DNA from: Rugalucina vietnamica
Lineage: Eukaryota; Mollusca; Bivalvia; Lucinida; Lucinidae
NCBI GenBank assembly: GCA_964017185.1
Contig: OZ024876.1
Coordinates: 10,541,726-10,605,725 of the forward strand
Reading direction: 5' to 3'
DNA: 64,000 nt
The notes under the pieces were generated by a model, which was not told the origin of the DNA, made no database searches, and saw only the letters and a program-made list of their open reading frames with translations. The translations under genes and the position numbers were made by a program. The first letter of the stretch is position 1. Every line of letters begins with the position of its first letter. Below are positions 11,540 through 24,120 of the stretch, piece after piece.

Positions 11540-12356
11540 AAATTTTTCCAATGACTAAAAATAAAACTGAGGTCCTTTAAGAGCAGTGAGCATATTTATA
11601 TTTACTTTTCACTGTACTCGCCTTAGATGAAAGTGTCATTCAGGCTTGATGTTCTTCATTTCCCGATGAAAACATTGAAAAGTCACGTGATGATAAGCCA
11701 CGCCCATAGGCGGAGCGACGTCAATGCCAGCCAGTGACGTTGTTTGTTTATTTATGTTGGCGTGGCGTTTTGGCTGTAACTGTCGGATTTAATGTCAAAT
11801 AACCCGAAAATTATCAAAGGAAGTGGGATATAAAAGACTAACACTTTGCTGATAATATGAAATGTAAATATATGTATTGAAATTCAGAATTTTAGCTTTC
11901 ACTGGATGATAAAAAACGTGCTGCAGTTTTAATGTTACCGAGAAGCCCTTTGGGCTTCACAAACATTAAAACAGCCTTATGTTTTTCATCATCCAGTGAA
12001 AGCTAAAAATCTGAATTTCAATCCTTAAGAAAAGAGATGGGCCATACCGCGGTTTCGGATACACAAGCCTCAAAATGTGTATATTGTCAAGACTGTTGTT
12101 AATTTACTTAACCCACAGAATTTATTGTCTGCAAAAGACGTGTCAAATTATATTGAAAAATCTTCAGATATTAGAAAGAACAACATTATTAATTTGTAAA
12201 ATTGATTAAGTAAACTTATATATATATTTTTCTCATTTGTTTTTGCTTGCTAAGAGTATGTATGTTCGTGTCTATGTTTAATTGTTGTGTTATATTGGAA
12301 TACGCTATAATGTGATACTATGGCTTTCTGAATAAAGTGAATCTTGAATCTTGAAA
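11540..12356 (+). mobile_element. Non-LTR retrotransposon 3' end, interrupted by a family B element
   Basis: The left piece (ggtcctttaagagcagtgag, to about 11601) and the right piece (12023-12356, starting aaaagagatgggccat) are contiguous in related copies at 21108, 22266 and 25577. A short reading frame in the right piece ends at a TAA near 12199. The element ends with two copies of gaatctt before gaaat, a typical short-repeat LINE tail. LINE clade undetermined. Confidence 0.45.
11602..12022 (+). mobile_element. Hairpin-ended small element, family B, copy 3, with empty site elsewhere
   Basis: Starts with ccttagatgaa (11629), continues through an ACGTCA/GACGTC-rich stretch, and ends in a ~145-bp hairpin (11877-12022). 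The hairpin arms read gctttcactggatgat, and the tip is gagaagccctttgggcttc. Related copies of the surrounding repeat at about 21130, 22287 and 25605 lack these ~420 bases, so they show the unoccupied site. Confidence 0.6.
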
Positions 12357-12584
12357 TATTGTATGGGCAAGTTTTTGTAATGTGACCTTTTGGCTTTACA
12401 TTGAGAAAATATCTCAGTAATTGGAAATTCTAGAAGTACTCAATTTGTCATAAAATAAAAACACAAATTATATTTCATTTTATTCTCATGTTCTTCCCAT
12501 TTAGACATTAAATGTAGATCATACAAATGTTTCCAATGAAACACGCCCATGCAATATAAAAATAATTTTTTCAGCTGTAAAAAT

Positions 12585-15500
12585 TGAAAACTGCAATTGG
12601 TCCATGAGCCAATACCGTAAATTTTGGGGGTCGGTACCACCTGGCCTGAACAAATCCCCTTATGATTTTCATGTAGGACTATGTTTGTAGACTTGTAAAA
12701 AATCGGGGGGACTTGCATTGCTGGTAGCTTTAATGGTGAAACGACACGTTATTTACGATACCCCATAATTTAAAAAAAACGTCATTTTAACACAAAAAAC
12801 GGTAGGGAATAGTCTTCTAGCTATCCATATCCCCCTTTCCTCCCCAAGGGAAATTTCTAAACTATTATTCTCTAAAAGTACATTGAAAAAGCTATCAAAT
12901 CCTGTTTTCTGCCATCTGAAAGTCGAGGCGTTTGCGTTGTACGCTGTGTTTTATTAAATTACTCTAAATATTCAATTTTTGCGTCAATAATGGGGGTACA
13001 CATAGAAAATTGTAAATATCTCAATTGTTTTTTATCCTAGACCATTGAACTTGGTCTCATTTTAAAGCTAAGACATATCCCTTTTATTCTTTGATAAGTA
13101 ATGGAAATTATTTCACTTGCATATTCATGAATTTTCATTAAAACATTAAAATGAAAAAAAAAAAAAAGTAAAAAATCAATTATCCCATAAAAACTAATTT
13201 CAGGCCTAAACTATCATTGGGGCTCATTGTTATTGTATCAATTATGCTATTTGACAAATTTGTTGATGACATGGGCCTAAATGAAAATCATCTCATTTGC
13301 ATTTTCATGAATATTAATGAAAATGACGAAAATCAGGATTTACAAAGGGAAAATAATTATATTGCCATTTGAAGGGTTTGGTTTGGGTTAATGGATGTAA
13401 TTTGAACCCTTAGAACAAATGCTCAAGGGTGCCAGTTTGGTCAGAGGATCACTTTAATGCCCAATTGTGTCACCTAAAATCACAGTGTTCAACACCACCC
13501 CTAATAAGCGCAGATAGTAAGGTGGTACACCTATATTACCACATGTAACTTGGCTACTGATAGACCTAGAAAGCAGAAAAAGGTATCAAATGATTGCTTT
13601 TGCAATGCTATATAACTATGTAATAAGATATTATTATCAAACTGACTTCCTGGTGTTCCAATATTAATGAAAACTTTATGTATTAGACTAAAATCACAGA
13701 AAATGGAGAATACCAGCACAGTTGTTTATATCTCAGCAACCAAAAGCTCTAAAGAGCTTGAATTGGTATCAAATGATTGCTATGACAATTCTCTATATCC
13801 ATGTAATAAGATATATAAACAAGCTGGCTATCTTAATGCTCAAACATTAAAAAGAACTTCAGTTATTAGAGAAAAATAACAGATAAACGAAGGGGAAAAA
13901 TCATCTCACCAACCAAAAACTCCAAAGACTTGAAATTGGTATTAGATTATTGTTATGGTATTAGATTATTGTTATGATAATGTTCTATATTAATGTGAAA
14001 AAATACAGAATGATTTTGACCTTTTTGGTATAATGATATAGATGAGAACTTTCAATTTTAGAGACAAATCATAGACCAATGTAGGGGGTATACCTACAGA
14101 AACGTTTATAGATCAGCAGCCAAAAGCCATAGAGAGCTGAAGTTTGTAACAAATGATTGCTATGATAACACTCTAAAACCACATAATAAGATACATTAAT
14201 AGTCAGACTTTTGTGCTGTTCAAATATTGAGGAAACTTTAAATATTAGAGAAAAATCACAGAAAATGGAGGGGGTATACCTATGGAAACGTGTATTTCTC
14301 AGGAACCAAAAGTCATAAAGAACTGAAATTTGTATCAAATGATTGCTATAACAATATTCTATAATTATACAATTAAATATATCAATGAGCTGACTCTCTT
14401 GTAGCGCAAATACTGAAGAGAACTTCAGATATAGGAGAAAAATCACTGGCAAACGAAGGGGGTTTACAAATAAAACTGCTGATATCTCAGTGACCAAAAG
14501 ATCTAGAGAGCTAAAATTAGAATCAAATGATTGTTAGAAATATGTTCTATAATCATAAGATAAGAAACATAATTAATTTGACTTTCTCATTGTTGGAATA
14601 TAGATGAGAACTTTAAATATTAGATAAAAATCTCAGAAAAATATAGGGGGTATACCAACGGAAACGTTTATATGTCAGCAACCAAAAGTCCTAGACAGCT
14701 GAAATTGGTATCAAATGATTGCTATGACAATATTCTATAACCATGTAAAGGGTATATTAATAAAATGTCTTTCTTGTTTCTCGAATATTTAAGAGAACTT
14801 AAGCTATAGAAGAAAAAACATTTGCAAACGAAGGGGTTAAACCAATAAAACTGCTGATATATCAGTGACAAAAAGCTCTAGAGAGCTAAAATTGGTATCA
14901 AATAATTGCTAGAATAATGTTCTATAATCATAAGATAAAGAACATGAATAATTTGACTTTCACATTGTTGGAATATAGATGAAAACTTTAAATATTAGAT
15001 AAAAATCTCAGAAAAATATAGGGGGTATACCAACGGAATTGTATATTTCTCAACAACCAAAAGTCCTAGACATCTGAAATTGGTATCAAATGATTGCAAT
15101 GACAATATTCTATAACCATGTAAAGGATATATAAACAAAATGTGTTTTTTGTTTCTCGAATATTTAAGAGAACTTAAGCTATAGAAGAAAAAACATTTGC
15201 AAACGAAGGGGGTAAACCAATAAAACTGCTGATATATCAGTGACAAAAAGCTCTAGAGAGCTAAAATTGGTATCACATAATTGCTAGAATAATGTTCTAT
15301 AATCATAAGATAAAGAACATGAATAATTTGACTTTCTCATTGTTGGAATATAGATGAAAACTTTAAATATTAGATAAAAATCTCAGAAAAATATAGGGGG
15401 TATACCAACGGAATTGTATATTTCTCAACAACCAAAAGTCCTAGACATCTGAAATTGGTATCAAATGACTGCTATGACAATATTCTATAACCATGTAAAG

Positions 15501-16872
15501 GGTATATAAACAAAATGTGTTGTTTGTTTCTCGAATATTTAAGAGAACTTAAGCTATAGGAGAAAAAACATTGGCAAACGAAGGGGGTATACCAAGAAAA
15601 CTGCTAATATCTCAGTGACCAAAAGATCTAGAGAGCTTAAATTGGTATCAAATGCTTGCTGGAATAACTTTCTTTAATCATGTGATAAAACATAAATAAT
15701 TTGACTTTCTCATTGATGAAATAGTGATGAGGACTTTAAATATAAGATAAAAAATCTCAGAAAAATATAGGGGGTATACCAAGGGAAACATATATATCTC
15801 AACAACCAAAAGTCCTAGAGAGCTGAAATTGGTATCAAATAATTGATGTGACAATATTCTATGACTATGTAAAAGGTATATAGCAAGCTTATGTTTTTGC
15901 TGCTCAAAGAAAACTTAAGATATAGGAGAAAAATCACTGGCAAAGAAGGGGGTATGTCAATAAAACTGCTGATATCTCAGTTACCAAAGGCTCTACAGAG
16001 CTGAAATTGTTATAAAATGATTGCTATGACAATATTCTATAACCATGCAACAAGTATATAAACAAGCTGACTTTCTTGTTTCTCAAATATTTAAAAGAAC
16101 TTAAGATATAAGAGAAAAATCACTTGCAAATGAAGGGGGTATACCAATAAAACTGCTACTATCTCAATGACAAACAACTCTAGAAAGCTGAAATTGGTAT
16201 CAAATAATTGCAAAGATAATGTTCTAAAACCACGTGGTAAGACACACAAACAACCTGACTTACTTTTTTCGAATATTGATAAAACTATAAATATTAGAGA
16301 AAAATCACAGAAAAAAGTGGAGGGGGTATACCACAAAAAATCTTTATAACTCGGCAACCAAAAGTTATAGAGAGCCGAAATTGGTATCAAATGATTGCTA
16401 TGGTATTGTTATATAATCATAGGATAAGATTTATGAAAAACTAGGCGTTCTTAGTGTTGAATATTGATGAGAACTTAAAATATTAGATAAAAATGACAGA
16501 AAAATAGAGGGGGTATACCAACAGAAACGTTTATATCTCAGCAGCCAAAAGTCCTAGAGAGCTAAAATTGGTATCAAATGATTGATATGACAATAATTGA
16601 TAGCCATGTTATATAATAAGACATATGAACAAGCTGACTATCTTGTTCATAAAATTGAAGAAAACTTAAGATGTAAGAGAAAAAACACAGACAAATGTGG
16701 GGGGTATGCTAGAATAAACTCGAAGATTTTAACCATAAAGCTACCACCTAGAAAGGTCCCCCCGGTTTTATCTAATTCTATACATGCCAAAATTGTCAAA
16801 AAGTGCGGGGGGGTCTGTTCAGGTCAGGTGGTACCGACATCTGAAATAGCTCATGGACCAAATGGAAAACTT
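12585..16872. mobile_element. Foldback element with long TIRs around a satellite array
   Basis: Two inverted arms of about 150 bp lie at 12585-12741 and 16729-16872. Shared blocks include ggtccatgag, gtcggtaccacctg.cctgaac, cggggggac and ggtagcttta. Between them are about 750 bp of AT-rich DNA and a ~3.2-kb tandem array. No transposase frame is present, so it would be non-autonomous. The target duplication cannot be placed. Confidence 0.65.
13490..16720. repeat. ~187-bp tandem array, about 17 units
   Basis: Units recur about every 185-190 bp. Each has aaattggtatcaaatgattg, then gacaatattctataaccatg, then gggggtatacc. Starts of the first block fall near 13580, 13763, 14130, 14330, 14517, 14705, 14895, 15080, 15270, 15460, 15645, 15830, 16005, 16190, 16383 and 16570. 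Units at 14.6-15.6 kb are more alike than the outer ones and alternate in a two-unit (~370 bp) pattern, suggesting recent higher-order amplification. Confidence 0.85.
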
Positions 16873-16899
16873 TTGATTTTTTTTTCAATATGTTTGCTC

Positions 16900-17045
16900 A
16901 AAACATTGATTGTTGGTACACGTTAGAGTGAGACGGTTCTAACGAGTACACACAATCTATGTTTTGAAGCAAAATTATCCGTGTATACCCCAGTTTTACT
17001 ATATAAAAGTGGGGTTTAAGGGGATACTTATTTCATGGTCACGTT
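16900..17045. mobile_element. Palindromic MITE, family A, copy
   Basis: Hairpin gattgttggtacacgttag / cggttctaacgagtacac, followed by the arm tataccccagttttact...agtggggtttaaggggata. It begins within about 30 bases of the foldback element's right arm. The loop half gagtgagacgg is partly deleted. Confidence 0.55.
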
Positions 17046-18579
17046 TTCCTGATGTCCGTAGAAATTTGATCATCGCAAAAACTTCATGAAAGAAATGAGA
17101 CACAATAAGGATCAATTTTGGTCCGTAAACGCTCGCAAATCCTTCGTTACTGGTCTATTTTGTGTGTATTTCTTGCCAAGGAAAGGCAAATACGAAATTA
17201 CTTGAACACAAAAGTTTAGCAACACTTATAAAATGCAAATTTCTCCTTATCGACTCAAAATTTCTTTCGGTGGTATTACTTGACAAGTCAAGTTCTTTGC
17301 CTTGCATACAACATGGCAATCAGAACGCTGCGGCTTATGGTTGCAGAGAAAACGTCGCAACTTCAAGGTAACCCATTTTTTAAAAGTCACAGAGGTACAA
17401 TACCTACATCGTATGCAAAAATTAACTTTTACACCATTTTTTTATTTTCAAAAGCAAAAAGAACAACAAACGCAAATATGGAAATTTTATACCTTGGTCG
17501 ACGTTTATTAAGTGTGTGCTGTGTTTAAGTCTAAACGTAATTTGCTATTAAGAGGCAAACGAATATCAATAATCAAAATCTTTTAATGACATAATGTAAC
17601 CCTCAGCACATCGTGCAGATGACAAAAAGATCGCGTCCTAGCTGAGCATAATGAGTATGTAATGGCTTTTTGAAAAAAATAAGTTAACGTTAACAAAGAA
17701 ACGCATCAACAAAGGGTGCTGCTAAACAATAATTTCCAAACGTTTTTGTTGTTTTCTGCTTGTATCGACACCAGGCTATCGATTGATGCTGTTTGTTTTT
17801 AAATCAAATTAAACACCCATATTTTAGACACAAAGTGTTAAAATACAAATGTCACATTAACATCAGAACAAAAACATGCTGTCAAATCCCGTTAACGGCA
17901 AATCCCTACTAATTGTGAAGCGACATAAAATATACTTTCGAAAATATCTTCACATGTGCACTGTAGAAGAAAACGAGAACGTAAATTGTTGCGTTTCTTT
18001 TGCGTTTAAGTATACTGTTATTATCAAAAAAGAACAAATTCAAAAAATTACGTAACTATTAAATCACAGTAGTCACTGAACGTGATGCATGTATACACCA
18101 AACCCAGTCTAAAATAATTAAATTAAATTTAAATTTTATAGTCTGATTTTTTTTCAATGTGCAGGGAGGAGCCTGTCAATTTTTGATTGACAATGACAAA
18201 GTTGACCATTACATTTAAAAATAGGTAGTTCTCACTTGGACTGTTACGTTGACCCACTTGTTATTGTTGAACCAATCAGTGTCAAAATTTAACCTCATGC
18301 ACTGAAAATGAAGGGTAAACACATACTGTCACAGGAAAATATTCTGTACTACATGACTGTATTTATGTATGACCATATTGAAAATTCCCTTAGTAAATGC
18401 CTGGTAAACATTTTTGTTGTATGACTCTCTGTTTTTCCTTTCAAGTTTAAAATTCTGATACAATTAAATATCAAATGATGCAGGCTAACTTTAAATTACT
18501 AATTTACTAATGAAAGCAGCAGAACAAAAGTGCAATAACTTCTTACTGGAAGTCACAGTACGGATCTGTAAAGTGTTAC
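17046..18579. other. Unassigned non-coding stretch
   Basis: Three overlapping short frames at 17162-17528 show no recognisable domain. The rest is AT-rich single-copy-looking DNA. No repeat or RNA gene was recognised. Confidence 0.4.
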
Positions 18580-18626
18580 TGACAGCTCAGTCAAGTTAGC
18601 AGCGAATCTGTTGCAGCAACAGCAGC

Positions 18627-18673
<47 letters not shown>

Positions 18674-19611
18674 AAGAAAGAAAGAAAAAAAAAGAAGAAA
18701 AAACAAACCGGTCAAGTTAGCTGCATCGAAACTTTTTGCCACCTATTGTCTTTTGTTCATACAGACAAGGCTCCAGAGTATCATCGTCTATCTTGAAGCT
18801 TGCACTGATAAGCAAATCACTAAGGTGAACTACGGCACAATTCGGTCTCTCCTTTTCGTTTAAGTCTGTCTTTGAGCGCTATGACGGCAACTTCTGACGC
18901 AACGTCTGTAAGAAACGATGATGAATGTCATCACGAACAGACGTTTTATATCCCATCTATTACCCTGCATTATGTAGACACTTTTACTGTTGGCAGGGAA
19001 CTTTTGTCCTTAAGCTATGTTATGGGTGGGATAGAAAAGTCTTGTTTGCGGCATAAGTATCCGTTTCCTATAGCACTCACAGCCAGACGAAACTGTAAAA
19101 ATCAGAAACATTTTCCATAACATTGGTAATATGTGGTCTAGAAAAGTTCTGTTGTAGCATTCATCATCATTTTCTACATAGCGATCACAGCCAAACGAAA
19201 AAGAAAAAAAAATAAGAATAAGATCATAAAAAATGGCGACAAACATTTCCACTTACATGGAACTTCTTTCGTAGGTCACGTCGAAAAGATGTGATTGTGG
19301 CATTAAATGTCATTTTCTTATGCGCTATCACATAGATTAAAGCCAAATCAATCTGCAACAAAATTGTTCGCTCGATATTTCTGCTTACTTGACTGTTTTT
19401 CGCTGTAGCAAAATTGCCACTAACTTGACTGTATTTTGCTGCAGCATATTTAATTCTAACGCTGCAAGCAAAATTGCCATTAACTTGGCTACTTTTGCTG
19501 TAGCAAAATTGCTGCTACATGTAACATGACCGATTTTGCTGCAGAAAAAAATGCTACTAACTTGACCGTTTTTTGATGCAGCAAATTTGCTGCTAATTTG
19601 ACCGAGCTGAC
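18580..19611. mobile_element. Short-TIR element with poly(A) tract and GCTGCAGC minisatellite
   Basis: The ends are inverted: gctcagtcaagttagcagc near 18585 and gctgctaatttgaccgagc near 19590. After the left end comes a 44-bp A run (18628-18671) that grades into GAAA repeats. At 19380-19600 are about six ~45-bp units of the form cttgactgtttt-gctgtagcaaaattgcc. These units resemble the terminal sequence itself, so the element may have grown by duplicating its end. There is no coding frame. Confidence 0.45.
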
Positions 19612-20687
19612 CTTGTAAGAAAAAATAAGTAAAATCAGCTGGTTCTCCGAATCGCTTTATTTTTTCGAATGGTACTTTATTGACCTTCTACTGCGGTCAT
19701 GTACCATCAGTGAAGCAAAGAGTTGTTGACAAAAATACAGGCATTGGCTAACTTGATAGAAATATTTGAGTGTAGCTGTATGGTTATATTTTAGAAACAA
19801 AATGTTTATGTTTTTGTGTGTCTACCATACACTTCACCTATTTTGAAATCATTCAGGTGAAACACAAGTATAGCACAAAGACAACAAGCATAGTCACCTT
19901 TACTTCAATTATACATTGTCAGCTCTGGGACCCTTTCTCAACAATGAAATCATCCAAGGCTGGGCTTAGCTAAGCTTTGCCCTGCACATTGAAAAAAAAT
20001 CCAAGTATACATGTTATTTATAACCGTTAACTGCAGCCGAGTATCGATCATGCAACCTCATAATTGTTAAGCGAATATGCTATCAAACAAAACAAACAAA
20101 CAAACCTTTTATTGAAAGCTCAGATAACGCATGTTACATATGAGCAATAAATGAAAATCAAACAATAATCATCATGGTGGCATCAATAAGACTACCGCAA
20201 CCGTGAACGGTACTTGCAATTGCCTTGTGTTTTCATAGCATATGTATCAAGCCTAGCTAACATTCGGAAAGTTAATAACGTAAACTTGTAAGGAAACGTT
20301 AACTCCAATTTGCGTCACGTATATCGAGGTACACAAATCCTTCCAATTAATGGTAAATTGCTTGTCTAGAAACATCTTGTATTATGTTTACTGACATTAA
20401 CAGATACAACACAATAAAAATTACCATTATTTCCCTTAAGGACTGTACAGCCAGGATCCAATCTTTGTCTCCGCCACATGAAAATGTGTATCGACGTAAA
20501 CAGCTTTTTATCGGCACCATTACTTATTAAGGCTTGTTTCAGTAATAACCATTTTAAGATCGTTAATTCGTGTGTGTGATCGTTATGTCAAACCAGCAAC
20601 AACAAACAACAAACAAACAAACAAAAAAGTCAAAGGACATTTCATGTCATTTGAAACTTATTTTTTTGTATATCCCATAAATAGCCA
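19612..20687. other. Unassigned non-coding stretch
   Basis: No gene, RNA or repeat recognised apart from short aaac-type simple repeats at about 20090 and 20600. Confidence 0.4.
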
Positions 20688-21845
20688 TACTGAAACGAGA
20701 TGTTTCAATGTTCCCTATCGCAAGGGTCGTAATGTGGGATATAAAGAGGTTCGACGTCATTGTTATGGCCCGATGTTATAACTTATCATTTTGGAACATT
20801 GATTATATACATTCTCAGACTTAAGCTTCAGACCGACTAATCAAGGAAAATCAAAGCCATAGCACTTGTCATTAGGTTCGGACAAAACAAAATTGACTGA
20901 AACAAAAAGATGCAAATCCAAAATCAGGACAATGAATCTATTTAACCGCTGAAATGTAGCTCGGGCTAATAAAAGGTATTGACCATTTCCCCCGAGTTTT
21001 CAACATGTTCATTAATGGTGCCTCTGACATTTTGGTCGCCTTTTTATCAGCCATCCTTCCACTGAATTTGCCACAAAGAGCAAGTAACAGATAAAATAAA
21101 TACTGGGATCCTTTAAGAGCAGAGGACATATTAAAATGAGAAAAGGGTGGGTCATAATGCGGTTTAAGCTACATAAGCCTCATCAGTGACCCTCTAGATT
21201 TTGCAACATGGAGCCAAAGAGAATTACTTTAAATTTGCAACTTTCAAGAGGGTAGTCAATACAAAGACTAGTATTATACAAATTGGGGAAATATATCAAA
21301 CGTTGGTTAGGAAATGAATCCAAACTGATAATAAATTTCTGATTTCTCTGATCTAAAAGGACCAAAAGGAAAATATAATCTACACTAAGGATGACTTTGT
21401 AGTTTACGTTAAAACTGTCTTCCGTCAAATACCTAAAGAAAGGCAAATTCATAATAATTTCAAATAAAAAAAATTGTTTACGCCATATTTAATGATCAAA
21501 TAACAATTTGAATAAGCATCGTAAGCACGTGTTATTATTTCTAAGGCTATTTTTTCTGAATAAAGTAATGGTCTAAACATCTGATACCGCCAGTTGCAGA
21601 ATATATCTTTAATATAGTTTCTATGTAAAAATGTATGTTATGTAACGAGATAAAATGATGCGATTTGATTCCATGAAATGGTTCACATGTTTACTTGCAG
21701 AACAGTGTTTTTGTTTGGCATCTTCGTTCCAAACTACTGTAAATCTGAGTAAGGACAGTGATTGGGCAAAAAGCGAAAACAAAATGAGCCGCCGCATGGG
21801 AAAACCAACAATCAGCATAGGCGAAAAACAAAAGCGCAGATCAGC
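20688..21845 (+). repeat. 1158-bp tandem duplication, unit 1
   Basis: Repeated head to tail at 21846-23003 with almost no differences; the clearest is one A in a run near 21465/22621. The unit contains about 790 bp of a dispersed repeat (also at 25443-26224) and, at its right edge (21780-21845), the left half of a family G MITE up to the centre of its palindrome. No convincing gene: a minus frame at 21183-21452 persists but carries mostly amino-acid-changing differences in the third copy. Confidence 0.9.
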
Positions 21846-23003
21846 TACTGAAACGAGATGTTTCAATGTTCCCTATCGCAAGGGTCGTAATGTGGGATAT
21901 AAAGAGGTTCGACGTCATTGTTATGGCCCGATGTTATAACTTATCATTTTGGAACATTGATTATATACATTCTCAGACTTAAGCTTCAGACCGACTAATC
22001 AAGGAAAATCAAAGCCATAGCACTTGTCATTAGGTTCGGACAAAACAAAATTGACTGAAACAAAAAGATGCAAATCCAAAATCAGGACAATGAATCTATT
22101 TAACCGCTGAAATGTAGCTCGGGCTAATAAAAGGTATTGACCATTTCCCCCGAGTTTTCAACATGTTCATTAATGGTGCCTCTGACATTTTGGTCGCCTT
22201 TTTATCAGCCATCCTTCCACTGAATTTGCCACAAAGAGCAAGTAACAGATAAAATAAATACTGGGATCCTTTAAGAGCAGAGGACATATTAAAATGAGAA
22301 AAGGGTGGGTCATAATGCGGTTTAAGCTACATAAGCCTCATCAGTGACCCTCTAGATTTTGCAACATGGAGCCAAAGAGAATTACTTTAAATTTGCAACT
22401 TTCAAGAGGGTAGTCAATACAAAGACTAGTATTATACAAATTGGGGAAATATATCAAACGTTGGTTAGGAAATGAATCCAAACTGATAATAAATTTCTGA
22501 TTTCTCTGATCTAAAAGGACCAAAAGGAAAATATAATCTACACTAAGGATGACTTTGTAGTTTACGTTAAAACTGTCTTCCGTCAAATACCTAAAGAAAG
22601 GCAAATTCATAATAATTTCAAATAAAAAAATTGTTTACGCCATATTTAATGATCAAATAACAATTTGAATAAGCATCGTAAGCACGTGTTATTATTTCTA
22701 AGGCTATTTTTTCTGAATAAAGTAATGGTCTAAACATCTGATACCGCCAGTTGCAGAATATATCTTTAATATAGTTTCTATGTAAAAATGTATGTTATGT
22801 AACGAGATAAAATGATGCGATTTGATTCCATGAAATGGTTCACATGTTTACTTGCAGAACAGTGTTTTTGTTTGGCATCTTCGTTCCAAACTACTGTAAA
22901 TCTGAGTAAGGACAGTGATTGGGCAAAAAGCGAAAACAAAATGAGCCGCCGCATGGGAAAACCAACAATCAGCATAGGCGAAAAACAAAAGCGCAGATCA
23001 GCT
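21846..23003 (+). repeat. 1158-bp tandem duplication, unit 2
   Basis: Same content as unit 1. At its right edge the half MITE is followed by ttcgcagtaac, a few more bases of the MITE palindrome, before Penelope RT sequence starts at 23016. This edge therefore looks like the original boundary and the 21845/21846 join the new one. Confidence 0.9.
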
Positions 23004-23015
23004 TCGCAGTAACTT

Positions 23016-23700
23016 ATGGTCAATCATATTTATCCACCTGAACTACAGTTGAACAAAGCCAATAACTCAGGTACCGAAGCCCCCTTTTTAGATTTACATC
23101 TTTCTGTTGCCAATGAATTTGAATCTTCTAAAATTTATGATAAACGCGATGACTTTGATTTTGATATAGTAAATTTTCCTTTTTTGACTGGTGACGTTCC
23201 TCGTCGTGCGTTTTATGGTGTATACATTTCGCAACTTATTAGGTTTGCTAGAGTCTGCAATCATGTTACGGACTTCAGCGCTCGAAATGAATGTTTAACG
23301 GCAAAACTTCTCCAATATGGCTATCGGTATCATAAACTTCGAAAAACCTTTTCTAAATTTCATGGCAAACACAATGAATTGATTTCCAAATATAATGTTG
23401 GGTTAAAAAGGTACAAGTAGGCAAAGATCAGGAAAAGGCGCAATCAGACGCTTTTACGTGAGGGCCTTTCGGAACCAGAATTTTATGATGACTTGGTTTA
23501 CAATTTTTTAGAAACTTAAAGGAAGGATTTTTTTTCTTTTCAGTTCAGAAAAATCATTAGACATTAGAGACGTACAGGATATAACTCAAATGGTGTGCGA
23601 CAGTCTGCATGCTTAGATTTTAACCCAATTATGCTTGATAACTATGTTATTTTCTTTAACTGCACAACTTAGGGTCAGACCCTATGATGACCCCGACTTA
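23016..23700 (+). pseudogene. Penelope-like reverse transcriptase, C-terminal fragment (copy d)
   Basis: Frame 23016-23420 matches the thumb and C-terminal part of the RT at 52104-53453, from VNxIYPPELQLNKAN through KYNVGLK. It lacks catalytic motifs A, B and C. At 23409-23448 a bare ~39-bp copy of the family's 3' terminus is inserted, in opposite orientation, and breaks the frame. RT homology then resumes at acgcttttacgtgagggcc. The block 23016-25366 is repeated at 35621-37895. Confidence 0.75.
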
Positions 23701-23701
23701 A

Positions 23702-24120
23702 AGAGGTACAAGTAGGCAATGATCAGAAAAAGGCGCAATCAGAAAGAAATTCCCACTCCAAAAACCGAAGTGGCAAAAAAACTAAATTGACAATTAAATA
23801 CTTGTACTAAGAAAACATATTGTAAGCCGAGTGAGCAGCTCAGCTATTTCCCAACAGCACAAAAATTCAACACCAGGACAAAAAACAATAAGAACCACAA
23901 CAGAAGTATCGACTTGTAACGAGTTACTGGCGGGCTTAAACTAGTTTAACATGGCCATTGTCTCACCCTCAGCTTCTGTAGTGATTCACAATATTTAGTA
24001 AGTTGTTCCGTCCTCGTGGTGAATCACTTAGTCCATGAATCATCAAGGACAAACAAATAAATCATGATAACCACCATGCTGAATCAAAAACGAGGACTCA
24101 CAGATTCAGTAAGCGGCCCA
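23702..24120 (-). mobile_element. Penelope-like 3' region, inverted (copy e)
   Basis: Opens at the family terminus ggtacaagtaggcaatgatc and runs on the minus strand through the 3' untranslated region, including a diverged structured module near 23900-23990. It meets copy d tail to tail. The same inverted junction occurs at 36266. Confidence 0.7.

Noticed and set aside
14069-16390. Open frames of 80-142 codons on the minus strand and shorter ones on plus
   Set aside because: They lie in the ~187-bp tandem array, repeat with it, and have no domain.
13490-16720. CRISPR-like regular spacing
   Set aside because: Units are ~187 bp with no short repeat/unique spacer alternation, and the genome is eukaryotic.
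18611-18796. Lysine-rich 61-codon frame
   Set aside because: It is a translation of the poly(A)/GAAA tract.
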